This document shows, piece by piece, positions 12,601 to 23,885 of a DNA stretch of 64,000 bases. The first letter of the stretch is position 1, and every line of letters begins with the position of its first letter. The stretch is from Gordius sp. MW1 (taxonomy: Eukaryota; Nematomorpha; Gordioida; Gordea; Gordiidae). Location: NCBI GenBank assembly GCA_964036665.1, contig OZ038533.1:2032001-2096000 (forward strand). Reading direction: 5' to 3'. The notes under the pieces are model-generated. The model ran no database searches and had not been told where the DNA came from. It saw nothing but the letters and a program-made list of their open reading frames with translations. Position numbers and translations under genes: made by a program.

Positions 12601-13272
12601 ATGAGAGGGATTAATCAGCGATGGACAGCTCCTTACCATCCTGCGTCTAACGGTCTGGCAGATAGATATGTACGATTATTAAAGAAGCCATTATTAGAAA
12701 CGAGTCGGAAGTAGGGCTAAGTAGATTTTTAGAAAACTACAGATCTACAAAACACCCCACAACCAATAAAAGCCCAGCAGAGGTGATGCTAAAAAGGCGT
12801 ATGCGAACCGAATGGGAGGTATTGAGGGAAACCGTACCACAACATTGGGTAGAGATCGGGAGCCCACGGATGTTCAACGTAGGAGACTTGGTTTGGGTAC
12901 GTATGTTTTTAGGACCAAGCAAATGGGTAGAAGGCACGATAAAAGCCAAGCACGGTAGTCGGTCCTACGATGTATGGGCGCAGGGAAGAAAACACCACCG
13001 ACACGTGGATCAAGTAAGGAAACGGAAAATCTTGGATTGGACCACACTGGGACAAGAGAACGGGTGGCCGCAAAGAATATCATCAAAAGGGAAGGGGGAA
13101 CAAGTGCTATAAGGGAACAAATGCAAAACCAGTCAAGAACGCCCAGAGAAGAACCTAGAAGGGAACAAATTCAAAAACAGTCAGGAACGCCTAGAGAAGA
13201 ACCTAGATACCCGCAGCGTAGTCGGAAACCGCCAGCATTCCTTAAGGATTTTGTCTGTGAAAAGGGGGGAAC

Positions 13273-13466
13273 TGTAGAGAGGTAATTGGAGTGCGAAGTG
13301 CCTCAGGGGATATGTTATTTACCGATGTGTTGTCAACCAAATTATCATTAACTGGTTATATGCGGAATGTATTATATATGTTGGATATACACGTTTTTAC
13401 TTACTTTCTATTATTGTATTGCTTCGAAAACCTGTCTGTAGTAAATAAAGATCCCCAACCCTAATA
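13273..13466 (+). repeat. 3' LTR of Gypsy element A
   Basis: It has the same 194-bp length and termini as the 5' LTR, and the few differences seen are all transitions. It follows a polypurine tract and is followed by the target duplication CAGAC. Confidence 0.9.
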
Positions 13467-13575
13467 CAGACGATAAATTGTATATTCAAAATAGTAAAAT
13501 AAAGGATATAGGGGTACTATACAATTCCCTTCCCTATTTGCAAGGAGTGCTAATACTTGAAACCGTTTCAAGATC

Positions 13576-13656
13576 TTATAATGCGCATGCGTATGCATTT
13601 ACCAGACCAATCAAAAAGCTGCGCATTTTGATAATGCGCATGCGTATGCATTTAAC
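13576..13656. repeat. Duplicated 23-bp palindrome-rich motif
   Basis: ATAATGCGCATGCGTATGCA occurs twice, at about 13578 and 13632, and each copy is itself close to palindromic (GCGCATGCG). It lies in the non-coding part of element B, just inside its left LTR. Confidence 0.75.
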
Positions 13657-16600
13657 AATTATTGCTGCACTATAAATTATAGGACAGGGTTAAGGTTCAG
13701 GGTAGTGTTTTAGTCAGCGTTTTAGGTTAGGGTTAGGATTAGATGCACATCAAATTCCCTCCCCATTTGAGATTTAATTTTCCGTGATATTGAGTGTGGC
13801 ATTTTGGACTGTAACCATTATATTTTGTCTCATTGAATTTTGGGCATGAATCATTTCACAGGCCAGTGGACTTTTCGTCCAGATTTAGTGGTTGTATTTG
13901 TTGTAGTGTTAATTGAGGTTGTTGTGGATTTAGATGTGGAAGGTTGGTTTTGAATGGTCGCAATCTTTTATTGTTGGTTCTGTAGGGTTGTCTGAATTGG
14001 TATATGCGGGTTTTAATCGATCCATAGAAGTGTTATCATGCTTCCCATTTCTGTTTACCACCAAGTATTTGTTTTGTCTGTCAATGACTTTGAAGGGGCC
14101 TTCGTATGGTGGGGATAAGCTTTTTCGAACTTTATCAGTTCTGATAAAAATGTAAGGTGTAGAAAATAAATCGGCGGGGATTTGTTGTTTGGTGTTTGAC
14201 GTACGTGGTGGTTGTTGTCGAAATGGTGTTGAAGGCGTTGTACAAAATCGGTAGTATGTGCGTCGAGTGAGGAATGTTGTATGAAATCGCCGGGGAGGCG
14301 AGGTGGTACCATAAACTAGTTCGGAACTAGAACAGGCTAGGTCCTCTTTGATCGTCGTTCTAATGCCTAGTAGTATGAAAGGGAGTAATTCGGACTATTT
14401 GTTAGCGTTGTCTTTTGCCATTATCGAACTCTTTAGCTGGCGGTGGAAACGTTCAACCAGCCCATTAGCTTGTGGGTGGTAGGCGGTTATGATGATAACC
14501 GAGTAGCTGGGTTGGAAGAGAGTTGAACGAAACTGCGATCCTCTATCAGTTGTTATTGTGCTTGGTACGCCGAGATTTGCTATCCATTATTTCAAAAAGG
14601 TACTAGCCACTGTTTCGGCTGAGGTATCTTTTATAGGAATTGCAATAGGCCACCGGGTGAATCGATCAATGGCCGTTTAAATGTAGGTGTAACCATAGGA
14701 GGGCGGTAACGGGCCAACGATGTCTAGGTGGACATGGCTGAAGCGAGCATCTGGTTGGTTGAATGTACCTGGAGTAGAAACAACATGTTTATGTACTTTG
14801 CAAACCTGACATTTATGGCATTGCTGAGCCCATCTTCGTACATCATGGTTCATTTTAGGCCAAACAAATCGTTTCGAAATTAGTTAAGAGTTGAACGGGT
14901 ACCAGGGTGTGATAATCCATGATATTGTTCGCAAACGTTTTGTCGTAGGGTAGGGGGTACCAGAGGTCGAGGTGTTGTTTGGGAAACATCACAAATGATA
15001 TTTTGTTTTGATCCGGATATTAAGAATCGTTCCAATACTAGAGACTTGGTTTCCTCATTGGTGTACTTTTCGACCTTTTGTCTCGTAGCTATGAGCTCCA
15101 TTAATGACTGTGATGCCTGGATTTGAATTGTGTCGATGTCTGTACGGGACAGGGTATCAGCTACAATGTTTGTGCAACCTCGGATGTATTGGATGTCCGA
15201 TGTGAACTGTGAAATGTAGTCCAACTGACGGATTTCTCTAGAAGAGTATTTGTCAGTCTTTGCCTTAAGCGCATAAGTCAAGGGTTTGTCGTCGGTATAT
15301 ACGGTTGCGTCCTTCGAGAACATGGCTGTAATGTGAGGTAAATGGCCAAAAAATCTCGGCTAAAAGTGCTGTAGCGTGTTTGAGTTTGTGAAAGTTTCTT
15401 TGAAAAGAAAGCAAGTGGTAGAATATCACCGTTTAATGTTTGTTGTTGTAGAACTCCTCCTACGGCGTAATTGGAAGCATCCGTAGTAAGTGATAGTTTG
15501 CTCTTTTTGTCTAAATGAGATAGACTAGTTATTTGTTTAAGGGCTTGTTTTGCCTAAATCTTTTTGTGTCTTCGAGGTGATCGGTTAAAGGCTTGAATAG
15601 ATCTGCACATTTAGGGATAAACCGTCGGTAAAAATTTATCATACCGATAAATCTTCGCAATCGCGTCATTGAAGTTGGGGTTGGAAATTTGTCGATGGTG
15701 TCTATTTTATCGGGTATAGGTTTTAACCCTTTAGACGTTATGTTGTATCCTAAGAACTCAATTTCTTTTAAGCCCCATTTACATTTTTGCAAACTGACAT
15801 TAATGCCATTATCGAAGAGTCGTTGTATTACTTGTTCGACGTGCACTTTGTGTTCTGCTAGTGAAGAACTGGCGATTAATATGTCATCTTAATAGGCAAA
15901 TGTATGGTCCAATCCTCTGAAGACATGGTCAATAAATCTTTGAAACGTTTATGGCGCATTTCTTAGTCCAAAAGTGCGTAAGAATTCAAATAAACCGAAT
16001 GAGGTTGTGATGGCGGTTTTTTGGATATCTTCTGGTGCCATTGGGATTTGGTGATTAGCACGAACTAAATCCAATTTAGTGAATAAATTTTTACCTGCCA
16101 AGGAAAGTGAAAGATCATAAATAGGAGGTAGAGGGTAGCGATCGGGAACTGTTTTGATATTGAGAGTCCAATAATCTCCGCAAGGTCTCCACTCATTATC
16201 GTTCTTTTTGGGTGCCATGTGTAGTGGTGAAACCCAGCTGCTATTTGAAGTTCTGATGATGCCTAAATCCATCATGTGCATGAATTCATCTTTTACTATC
16301 TTCAGTTTTTCAGCATTCAAACGTCTGGGTTTGGAAAATACTGGCGGCCCTTTTGTTTCTATATAATGTTGGGTATTGTGTTTTGCAGTTGGCGTATACT
16401 CTGTAGCTTGAAACACGGCGGGGAATTTTTTTAATAACCACGTAAATTCTGGGGGATTTATTACCGCCAATTGTGAGTTTACTGCGATTTGTTTGACCGG
16501 AGTAATTTGTGTTTCGATCAGTTGTTTCTTTGAAATATTTACTATTAAATTAAAGTGACTTAAAGAATCTGCACCTAATATTGGGAATTTTACGTCAGCA

Positions 16601-16820
16601 ATTGTAAAAGTCCATTGATATGGCATTTTAAGTCCTAGGTCTAAATTTAACGTTTTTTGCCCATAAGTTCTTATAGCACTTGCGTTGGCAGCTTGAAGCT
16701 GTATATTGAACCAATTGAGTCGTTCGCGTTTTGTTGCCGGGACTACGCTAATTTCTGCGCCAGAGTCTATTAAAAAATTCATATTTGAAGAATTAGCGTA
16801 AATATAGAATAAGCGACTAT

Positions 16821-19800
16821 ACCACTACCAACGACGGTCCCAAGTCCGTGTGCAAAAAGTGGAGGGTTGGCGTCAGGTGGGAAACCGGCTGTAAAAAACC
16901 TTTTCCAAATTATGACAGTTTCTAATAATAAAGTGCAACAAAAAAGCTAGGGCGTCCTCTCCAAACGACGCGCAGTGCATCATCCGCCCGTGCAATGCGA
17001 AAAATTTACAAGGATTACCGCCTGACTCACAACGAAGGCGGTTAGGGAATCTAGTTGTGGACAAATTACTGGTAGAAAGCTGGAACGTGGGCACGCTGAC
17101 GGGGAAAAGCATTGAGGTCGCACAGATGCTCAAAAGAAGAAAGATACACATCGCTTGCCTACAGGAAACGAGATGGAACGGAACAAAGGCACGAGAGCTA
17201 GGAGAGGGTTACAAGCTATTTTACAGCGGGTCACCAACAGGTCGAAACGGGGTCGGTATCGTTCTCAGCGAATTCTTCAAGGACAAGGTTGTTGAAGTCA
17301 AAAGATGCTCAGATAGGTTGATGTGGGTTAAGATCGCAGATCAAGGTGGCCTTTTAACCGTTATTTGTGGCTACGCACCACAAATTGGGTGTTTGGAATC
17401 CGAAAAAGACACCTTCTTCGAATCATTGGAAAAAGAAATACAAGGAATACGACAGGAGGAAAGGCTAATTATTGGGGCAGACTTCAACGCCCACGTGGGA
17501 AAAGATCGTCAAAATTACGAAAGAAATCATGGAGGGCATGGGCATGGCATGAAGAACAAGGAAGGGGATAGACTTCTACAAGTTTCCCAAGCATATGACA
17601 TGGCGATCGTTAACACTTATTTTCAGAAACGTGAAGAACATATCGTGACGTACAGAAGTGGGAAGCATTTTAGTTTAGTCAAATTGATTATCTGCTTATA
17701 CGACGAAGAGATTTAAGGACGATTAAGGACTGCAAAGTAATACCGGGAGAAGAAATCGCCAGGCAACATCGGCCACTGGTCATGAATCTTGAAAGAAGAA
17801 TATTTCCCGAAAGGAGAAAAGTTTATGAGCCCCGAATTAAGTACGAAAGGCTTAAGGATACGACAACAAACGAAAAATACCATCAGAAGGCCTCTATGCT
17901 GTTTAATGCCAAGACTCTGGAGCGGAACGTGAACGACAATTGGACAATGATCACCGCTCATCTAAAAGAAACGGCCATTCAGGTGTTAGGGCAGACCAAA
18001 GGGGGCAAAGCGCTGAATAGAGAACTATGGTGGTGGGACCAATCCGTTAGAAACATCATCGAAACCAAGAAAGCGCTATATAAGCGGTGGCATATATCAA
18101 AAAAGTCGGAGGATTATCAAGATTATAAGGAGGCAAAAAGTTCTGCGAAAAAGGCGGTTGCCATAGCAAAATACGGCTTACACAGAGATGGCCAACAAAC
18201 TCGATCAAAGAGGGGGTGACAAGCTTATGTACAAATTGGCTAAGATAAGAGAGAAGAAAGGTCGTGACGTCGGGGTACTTAAAGTAATCAAAAATTCAGA
18301 AGGTCACACATTATTTAAGCCAAAGGAGGTGTTGGAAAAGTGGAAAGGATATTTCAACGAGCTCATGAATGTTGCAAATGACAAAGAACCCCTTCCCGAT
18401 ATAGAGCCTAACATGAATATGGTCGAACTATTTCAGGAAGAAGAAGTTAGGGTACAAATGAAAAAGATGCAAAAAGGAAAAGCTAATGGTCCAGATGGAA
18501 TACCTTTAGAAGCATTGCTCGGATGTCGTGAAGAAGGAGTCACCACCATGACGAACCTTATTAACAAGATATTGGTAGAAGAGCGAATTCCTAATCAATG
18601 GAGAGCAAGCACGATTATACCCTTATTTAAAGGTAAAGAAGACCCTCAAGACTGTGGCAATTACAGAGGTATCAAGCTGACATGCCACTCCTTGAAACTG
18701 ATGGAAAGAATCTTAGTAGCAAGGTTGAAGACGGAGGTGGACATATCGACTAACCAATTTGGTTTTGTGGCCGGTAAATCCACAATCGACCCGATCTTTG
18801 CGCTAAGACAAGTAATGGACAAGTATGGAGGGAAAAGAAGGAATCTACACATGGTCTTCATAGACTTGGAGAAAGCATATGACACGGTTCCCCGCGAATT
18901 GATTTGGTGGTGCTTGAGAAAACAGAGCATCTCGGATGCATATGTACGGCTAATCAAAAACATCTATGAAGCCTCAACATCGTGCGTTCGAACGACAGTT
19001 GGAGAGTCTAAGCCCTTTCAGGTCATATTGGTTTACACCAAGGTTCTGCCCTAAGTCCGTTTCTATTTAACGTTATTATAGACACGATAACGAGGGACTT
19101 ACAGAAGCCATCCCCTTGGTGTATGCTATATGCCGATGATATAGTATTATGCGAGGAAAAGAAGGATATCGTATTTGAAAAAGCCGATAAGGGGTCGAAA
19201 CGTTTGGCTAGATATGGGCTTAAAGTCAATGACCGAAAGACGGTATACATGGAGATGAACGCAGAAGGCACACAATCGATGAATGAACAATTGAAATTCC
19301 CAAGTGACAAGTTTACGTACCTCGGCTCGATGCTACATCAAGAGGGAGGTTGCGCGAAAGAAGTTAATGCAAGAATTCAAAAGGGATGGTTAAAATGGCG
19401 TAGCGTATCCGGTGTAATGTATGACAAGAAGATGCCAATATGGTTGAAGATTAAAGCTTACAAATCTATCGTAAGACCGGTGTTACTCTACGGAAGTGAA
19501 ACATGGGCCTTGAACGCGACCCAAGAAAAACTATTACAAGCGACGGAAATGAAAATGATACGCTGGAGCTTGGGATATACACAGTTGTACCATATGACGA
19601 ATGAAAGTCTTAGAGAAAAAATGGGTATTCAGCCAATAGCCGACTTTATTAACGAAAATCGGCTAAGATGGTATGGGCATATCTTGAGAAGAAATGCGAG
19701 TGACGTCAGTCGAATAGTACTAGACATGGAAGTGCCGGGAAAAAGAAGAAGAGGTCGACCTCGTGGTACATGGAAAGGACAAGTGGACAAAGTTATGCTC

Positions 19801-19904
19801 AATAAGAAGATCGATCCCAATATGGCTCTAACAGGATCTAGATGGAAAAACTGATAAAAAAAACCCCACGAATGTGGGACCTACGAATTGATAAAGAAGA
19901 AGAA
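16821..19904 (+). mobile_element. RTE-clade LINE, nearly full length
   Basis: A 17-bp target duplication ATAGAATAAGCGACTAT lies at 16804-16820 and 19905-19921. Its length of 3.08 kb, single endonuclease-plus-reverse-transcriptase frame and short tail of AAG repeats (about 19890-19904) are typical of the RTE group. The predicted protein resembles the RTE/BovB-derived sequences often annotated as craniofacial development protein 2-like. It is inserted in opposite orientation in Gypsy element B between gag and protease. The 5' leader (about 16821-17040) is shared with the second copy at 61772, so this copy probably reaches the true 5' end. Confidence 0.9.
17042..19854 (+). pseudogene. RTE LINE endonuclease-reverse transcriptase, frame broken
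   Basis: The N-terminal AP-type endonuclease shows WNVGTLTG, CLQETRW, CGYAPQ and IIGADFNAHVG (17090-17500). The reverse transcriptase shows GPDGIPLEAL, NYRGIKL, FGFVAGKSTI, FIDLEKAYDTV and the catalytic YADD (about 18490-19150). It ends with the usual C-terminal block (RWYGHILRR, then RRRGRPRGTW) and a stop at 19852-19854. Comparison between segments and with the copy at 61.9-63.2 kb shows frame changes near 17670, 18170 and 19030. The protein is therefore not made as one piece from this copy. The start is uncertain: no ATG opens the endonuclease frame, and open reading extends back to about 17042. Confidence 0.85.
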
Positions 19905-20775
19905 GATAGAATAAGCGACTATGTTTTTGAAAGCCGGCGCCAGATGTCGCATTTGCCTGGCCTGTTAGTTTGATTCTCGAAAGTGCAAGGGCCAACACAT
20001 TTGGTAGCCTTTTCTTTGAATTTATTATGGTACCAGCAAAATATAGGGTCGTTTGTATTTGTTGAACGTATGGGTCGGGAGTAAGACCAATGTCTGGAAA
20101 AGGATCGTGTTCTTACTTTTTGTAAATCCTTTTTTAATGTATCCACTGAGACATTTAGCTTTTTAACCAGCTCTTTTAGTTCTTCCAATTCATTATTTAG
20201 GTCTGGATTTAGAGAATTGATTATGGGACTTACATGATAGGTCGCCGCTATTTTATCAGCTGTTTCCGCCAATTTTGTGGGGGATTGATCTGTGGCGAAA
20301 ATAGCTAGTATACCGGTCATTGTTACTGGTCATTTGTCCATCTATAGTTGTTTAAGGATGGTGTCGTCCATTAAATGGGATCCTAACAAGGTTCTCATAT
20401 AACGTAGTAACTGTGATGGGGATCGGTCTCCGAGTTCTACGTTTGTCAGTAGATTGTGCAGGCGTTGCATATCGCTTCGGGATGTGCGTTCGATAATAGC
20501 TGCCTTCATTTTTGAAAACGGGGCGTCGTTCGGGATGTTCTCTAATAGGTCTTGGATTTCGGCCGTTACCTCCTGTGGAAGGTTTTCTATGAGGTACCCT
20601 AATTTTGTGCATTCATTTTTAATTTTATGAATTTTAAAAAGCGATTCAATCTGTATAAACCAAATTCGTGGGTTTAATGTGTTAAACGTGGGGAGCTTGT
20701 GGTATAAGGTGTTTTCCTAAATCGAATCTTCATCCACTAGATTAGATTCCATTTTCGGATTTGGGGTCACCATTT

Positions 20776-21093
20776 TGTAGAAGTTTATATTATCCTTAAA
20801 AGAACCGAAAGTTTAGTGAATTTGAAAACGAATAGAAACCGAATTAATTTATTATTTATTTGCGAGTAAAAGTGAAAACCATAACATGCGCAGAAGATAA
20901 ATATTTTTAAACGCAGAAAATTAATATCACAAAACGCAGAAGATTAATATATCCAACGCAGAAGATTAATTTATCCGCAGACGATAAAATACGTCGAAGG
21001 TGAAAGCAGACGATAAATTACATAGAAGGTAAATATAAGCAGACGATAAATTGTATATTCAAAATAGTAAAATAAAGGATATAGGGGTACCAT
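20776..21093 (-). repeat. LTR of Gypsy element B, unsplit copy
   Basis: It starts TGTAGAAG and contains four or five short near-repeats of CGCAGAAGATTAATAT and GCAGACGATAAATT. It ends in GGGGTACCAT next to the target duplication. It matches the split left LTR over its length, with small insertions and deletions. Confidence 0.85.
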
Positions 21094-21640
21094 ACATGCA
21101 ACTGTATATAGAATAACCTAATATGCCAGTGCTTTAGTGTATTTATAAACATTAACAACTTAAAGTGTACTGGTGAGTATTTAAATATGCTATCCATATT
21201 ATTAATTACTATTAAGCTATTATTATATGTAGACATGTAACTGTATATAGAATAATCTAATATCACAGTGTTTTAGTGCATTTATAAACATTAAAAACTT
21301 AAAGTGTACTGGTGAATATTTAAATATGCTATGCTATCCATATTATTATTTACTATTAAGCTATTATTATATGTAGACATGTAACTTTATATATCACCTA
21401 CTTTGACAATGTTTTAGTGTATTAACTATTAGCAACAAAGTGTACTGGTGAATACTTAAATATGCTATCCATATTATTAATTACTATTAAGCTATTATTA
21501 TATGTAGACAGTAACTGTATTTAGAATCACCTACTTTGACAATGTTTTAGTGTATTTATAATCGTTAGCAACTCAAAACATACTTGCATATATTTAAATT
21601 TATATTAACATTAGACTAATATCTAATGCAGACACGCTAT
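21094..21640. repeat. Tandem satellite, about 138-bp unit, right part
   Basis: It continues the array interrupted by element B. Units begin with GTAGACATG at about 21094 (in register with 7940), 21229, 21370 and 21505, and the array fades near 21620-21640. Each unit holds TTTAGTGTATTTATAA and a TGCTATCCATATTATTAA block. Confidence 0.85.
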
Positions 21641-21667
21641 ATGCAATTGTTTTTAAAATATACTCCC

Positions 21668-21826
21668 TTCGGGCGTAACTGGGGGCTTCGCCCCCAGACC
21701 CCCTTGGGGGCTCCGCTCCCAGTCCTCCATTGGGGGCTCCGCTCCCAAACCCCCATCTCTTGGGGGCTTCGCCCCCAGACTCCCGTTGGGGGCTACGCCC
21801 CCAAACCCCCGTTTAGCTGAGGATAG
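21668..21826. repeat. Tandem array of GC-rich hairpins
   Basis: Four or five units each contain GGGGGCTTCGCCCCC or a variant (GGGGGCTCCGCTCCC, GGGGGCTACGCCCCC), separated by AGACCCCCTT-like spacers, with a period near 35-40 bp. Each unit can form a short stem with a tetraloop-like tip. The GC content is sharply above the surrounding sequence. Open frames across it in both strands only mirror the repeat. Confidence 0.85.
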
Positions 21827-21895
21827 TCCCTGCTTCGCATATCTTTGCTTCAAATCCTCATACACATCAATTGCTCTTTTATACTTCGAGGCATA

Positions 21896-21977
21896 TTTGC
21901 TATGCAATTTATGTTGGAATCGTCAGAATTGCATAACCTAGCCCCCTTTTCCTGGGGGCCATAAATTGCATAGCAAA
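21896..21977. repeat. Palindromic element with TTGCTATGCAATTTATG ends
   Basis: TTTGCTATGCAATTTATG at 21896-21913 pairs with CATAAATTGCATAGCAAA at 21960-21977. The same terminal word occurs at about 22177, 23569 and 60438, so it marks a repeated family. No clear target duplication is seen. Confidence 0.65.
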
Positions 21978-22394
21978 AAATATTATTGCCAAAAGCTAAA
22001 GTTGATGCCCGACTTTACTCAATCTATAGCTATAAAGTTTTACCTATTACCTAGTTTAACCCTGTACTAATTTAAAAATTTAAAAAATAGTAATTAAAAA
22101 AACAGTAAACGCCAGTGTTTATTTAAGCTATTGAAAGGAAAATTGCTAGGATGGCTAAAAATCAATTAAAATTTGCATAGCAATTAATAATAATACAGTA
22201 ATAAAAAGTAACAATTAATAAAAAAAAACTAACTTAATTAATGGAAAATTTAAAAAAAGGCTTACGACGAAACTAGCAGCGCGACCGCGCATCACAAAAT
22301 GTCACAATGAGCAGCGACATTTGCCTGTTACTACCGCGCATCTAAAAATGTCACAGGTATCGTAAGTATATCCTAAAAATTTGCAAGTGCTAAA

Positions 22395-23400
22395 TTGTTC
22401 CATTGGTCAGCAGCCAGCGAAGAGTCAAAAAAACGAGAAAAAAAATTTCGATCCACATTTTGGACAATGGTCATTTTTTTCATTGGTCAGCAGCCAGGAC
22501 ACGGTAAAAATGGATATAAATACATAAGAGTCAAAAAAACGGAAAAAAAATTTCGCTTCACATTTTGGCCAATGGTCATTTTTTTATTGGTCAACAGCCA
22601 GTGGACGGCCAAAAATTCATATTAGCAATGGTAGTAACAGGAACAATCATAATAGCAATTAAAAAACGAAAAAAAATTTAGATTCACATTTTGGCCAATG
22701 GTCATTTTTTTCCATTGGTCAGCAGCTAGCGGACGGCCAAAAAGCCATATTATCAATGGTAGTAACAGGAACAATCGTAATAGTTAAAAAAACGAAAAAT
22801 ATAATTTCGATTCACACTTTGGCCAATGGTCATTTTTTCATTGGTCAGCCGCCAGTGTACGGCCAAAAAGTCATATTAGCAATGGTAGTAACAGGAACAA
22901 TCATAATAGTAAAAAAAATGAAAAAAATAATTTCGATTCGCACTTTGGCCAATGGTCATTTGATTCCATTGGTCAGCAGCCAGTGGACGGCCAAAAAGCC
23001 ATATTATCAATGGTAGTAACAAAAACAATATATTAATTAAAAAAATTGGCCTCTCCGTGATTTGAACCCCACATCTGGAGAGCCATAAGCCTTTGTAGGG
23101 GGGGGGGGGGGCTCAGGGACCCATATCAGTAGAAGCATAGGCTCTTGTAGGGTAGGGCAAAGGGTAATTATCAATGTTAGCCAAAAAACCGAAAAAAAAA
23201 TTTCGAATCACACTTTGGCCAATGGTCATTTTATTCCATTGGTCAGCAGCCAGCGGACAGCCAAAAACCATATTATCAATGGTAGTAACAAGAACAATCA
23301 TAAGAATAAAAAAAACGAAAAAAAAAATTTTCGATTCACATTTTGGCCAATGGTCATTTTTTTTATTGGTCAGCAGTCAGCGGACGGCCAAATATCAATA
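22395..23400. repeat. Minisatellite of about 127-bp units, eight copies
   Basis: The core ATTGGTCAGCAGCCAG followed by GGACGGCCAAAA occurs at about 22399, 22479, 22586, 22711, 22840, 22967, 23237 and 23367. Each core is preceded by TTTGGCCAATGGTCATTTTT, so every unit contains a CCAATGG/CCATTGG foldback. The array is interrupted near 23040-23170 by a tRNA-like segment. Several short open frames here are repeat shadows. Confidence 0.85.
23043..23097 (-). repeat. tRNA-like 3' half, SINE-type fragment
   Basis: On the minus strand GTGGGGTTCAAATCAC resembles a tRNA T arm (B box GGTTCAAATC), followed by GGAGAGGCC. No matching 5' half or full cloverleaf is present. A second copy lies at 23445-23500. 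Confidence 0.45.
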
Positions 23401-23444
23401 GTAGTAACAAGAACAATATATTAATTTAATTAAAAAAAAAAAAT

Positions 23445-23500
23445 TTTGTCCTCTCCGAGATTCGAACCCACAGCCTCGAGAGGCATAAGCGTTTGTAAGA
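23445..23500 (-). repeat. tRNA-like 3' half, second copy
   Basis: GTGGGTTCGAATCTCGGAG on the minus strand carries a consensus-like B box (GGTTCGAATC) and is followed by an A/T-rich tail. It shares GAGAGGCATAAGC and flanking AATATATTAATT with the copy at 23043. It is not an intact tRNA gene, because the acceptor 5' strand is missing. Confidence 0.45.
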
Positions 23501-23736
23501 TGCGAACGCGGACACGTTCGGCGGACGCGTTCGGCGTGACATCGGAAAATGGAAAGTGAGCCCATAAATTGCATAGCAATTAATAATAGCTTAGTCATTG
23601 TATGCGTTTAATTATTAATATTTTTTATACTAGCTTTTTGTAAATATTTAAAATTTGAATATTAGTTTTATTGTCTAGTCTGGAAACTTGATTTTTTTTT
23701 GAATAGCTTTCTTTTTGAATAAGAATCATTTAGATT

Positions 23737-23773
23737 GGTGGCCCGTCAATGGTCGGCTAGTTGATAGGGCACC
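23737..23773. mobile_element. 37-bp minimal Mutator-like element
   Basis: It consists of little more than two ends: GGTGGCCCGTCAA at the left and GTTGATAGGGCACC at the right. A perfect 9-bp target duplication ATTTAGATT lies at 23728-23736 and 23774-23782. The ends match those of the 266-bp copy at 35592-35857. Confidence 0.8.
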
Positions 23774-23885
23774 ATTTAGATTTAGGTAATGAACTTTTAA
23801 TTGAAGATAATAAAAATTGTATAATGACGTAATTGAGTGGAAACTTTTGTGACGTCAGAATGAATTTATAATCTAATCTCTAGTT
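23774..23885. repeat. Repeat with an inverted copy at 31207-31325
   Basis: TTTAGGTAATGAACTTTTAA, then GACGTAATTGAGTGGAAAC and GTGACGTCA, are repeated in reverse complement at 31207-31325. It may be the end of a dispersed element family, since part of it also flanks the MITE at 6202-6530. Confidence 0.7.

Larger units (their letters stand above)
8234..13466 (+). mobile_element. Ty3/Gypsy LTR retroelement A, broken, with a hAT element inside
   Basis: Two 194-bp LTRs (8234-8427 and 13273-13466) differ at about six positions by my reading, so insertion was fairly recent. A 5-bp target duplication CAGAC lies at 8229-8233 and 13467-13471. A primer-binding-like TGGCGAC follows the left LTR and a purine tract (AAAGGGGGGA) precedes the right one. 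Parts in order: gag about 9640-10130, aspartic protease about 10160-10340, reverse transcriptase about 10640-11470, RNase H about 11540-11900, integrase with zinc-binding and catalytic parts about 12150-12780, and a basic C-terminal part about 12840-13040. The order protease-RT-RNase H-integrase is that of Gypsy. It is broken, with several breaks, and lies inside the left LTR of element B. Confidence 0.9.
7951..21093 (-). mobile_element. Ty3/Gypsy LTR retroelement B, broken, with two elements inserted
   Basis: The LTRs are about 318 bp. The right copy is 20776-21093; the left copy is 7951-8233 plus 13472-13520, split by element A. A 5-bp target duplication ACATG is seen at 7946-7950 and 21094-21098 in satellite DNA. 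The primer-binding site TGGTGACCCC lies just inside the right LTR on the minus strand, and a purine-rich tract lies inside the left one. Parts on the minus strand: gag about 19920-20770, protease about 16640-16782, reverse transcriptase about 15650-16560, RNase H about 15180-15500, integrase about 14120-15000. An RTE LINE sits between gag and protease. The element is a fossil with several breaks. Its LTRs differ clearly more than those of A, so B is older. Confidence 0.9.

Noticed and set aside
16821-16920. HDV-like ribozyme at the RTE 5' end
   Set aside because: I could not fold the required nested pairing by eye; left as a check and not annotated.
23043-23500. Two candidate tRNA genes
   Set aside because: Only the T-arm-like half is present; acceptor and D-arm strands are missing, so they are called tRNA-like fragments.
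22174-23595. 20-bp direct repeat TTGCATAGCAATTAATAATA as a target duplication
   Set aside because: The word extends into a conserved family end (GAGCCCATAAATTGCATAGC) also seen at 60438, so it belongs to repeats and is not a duplicated target.
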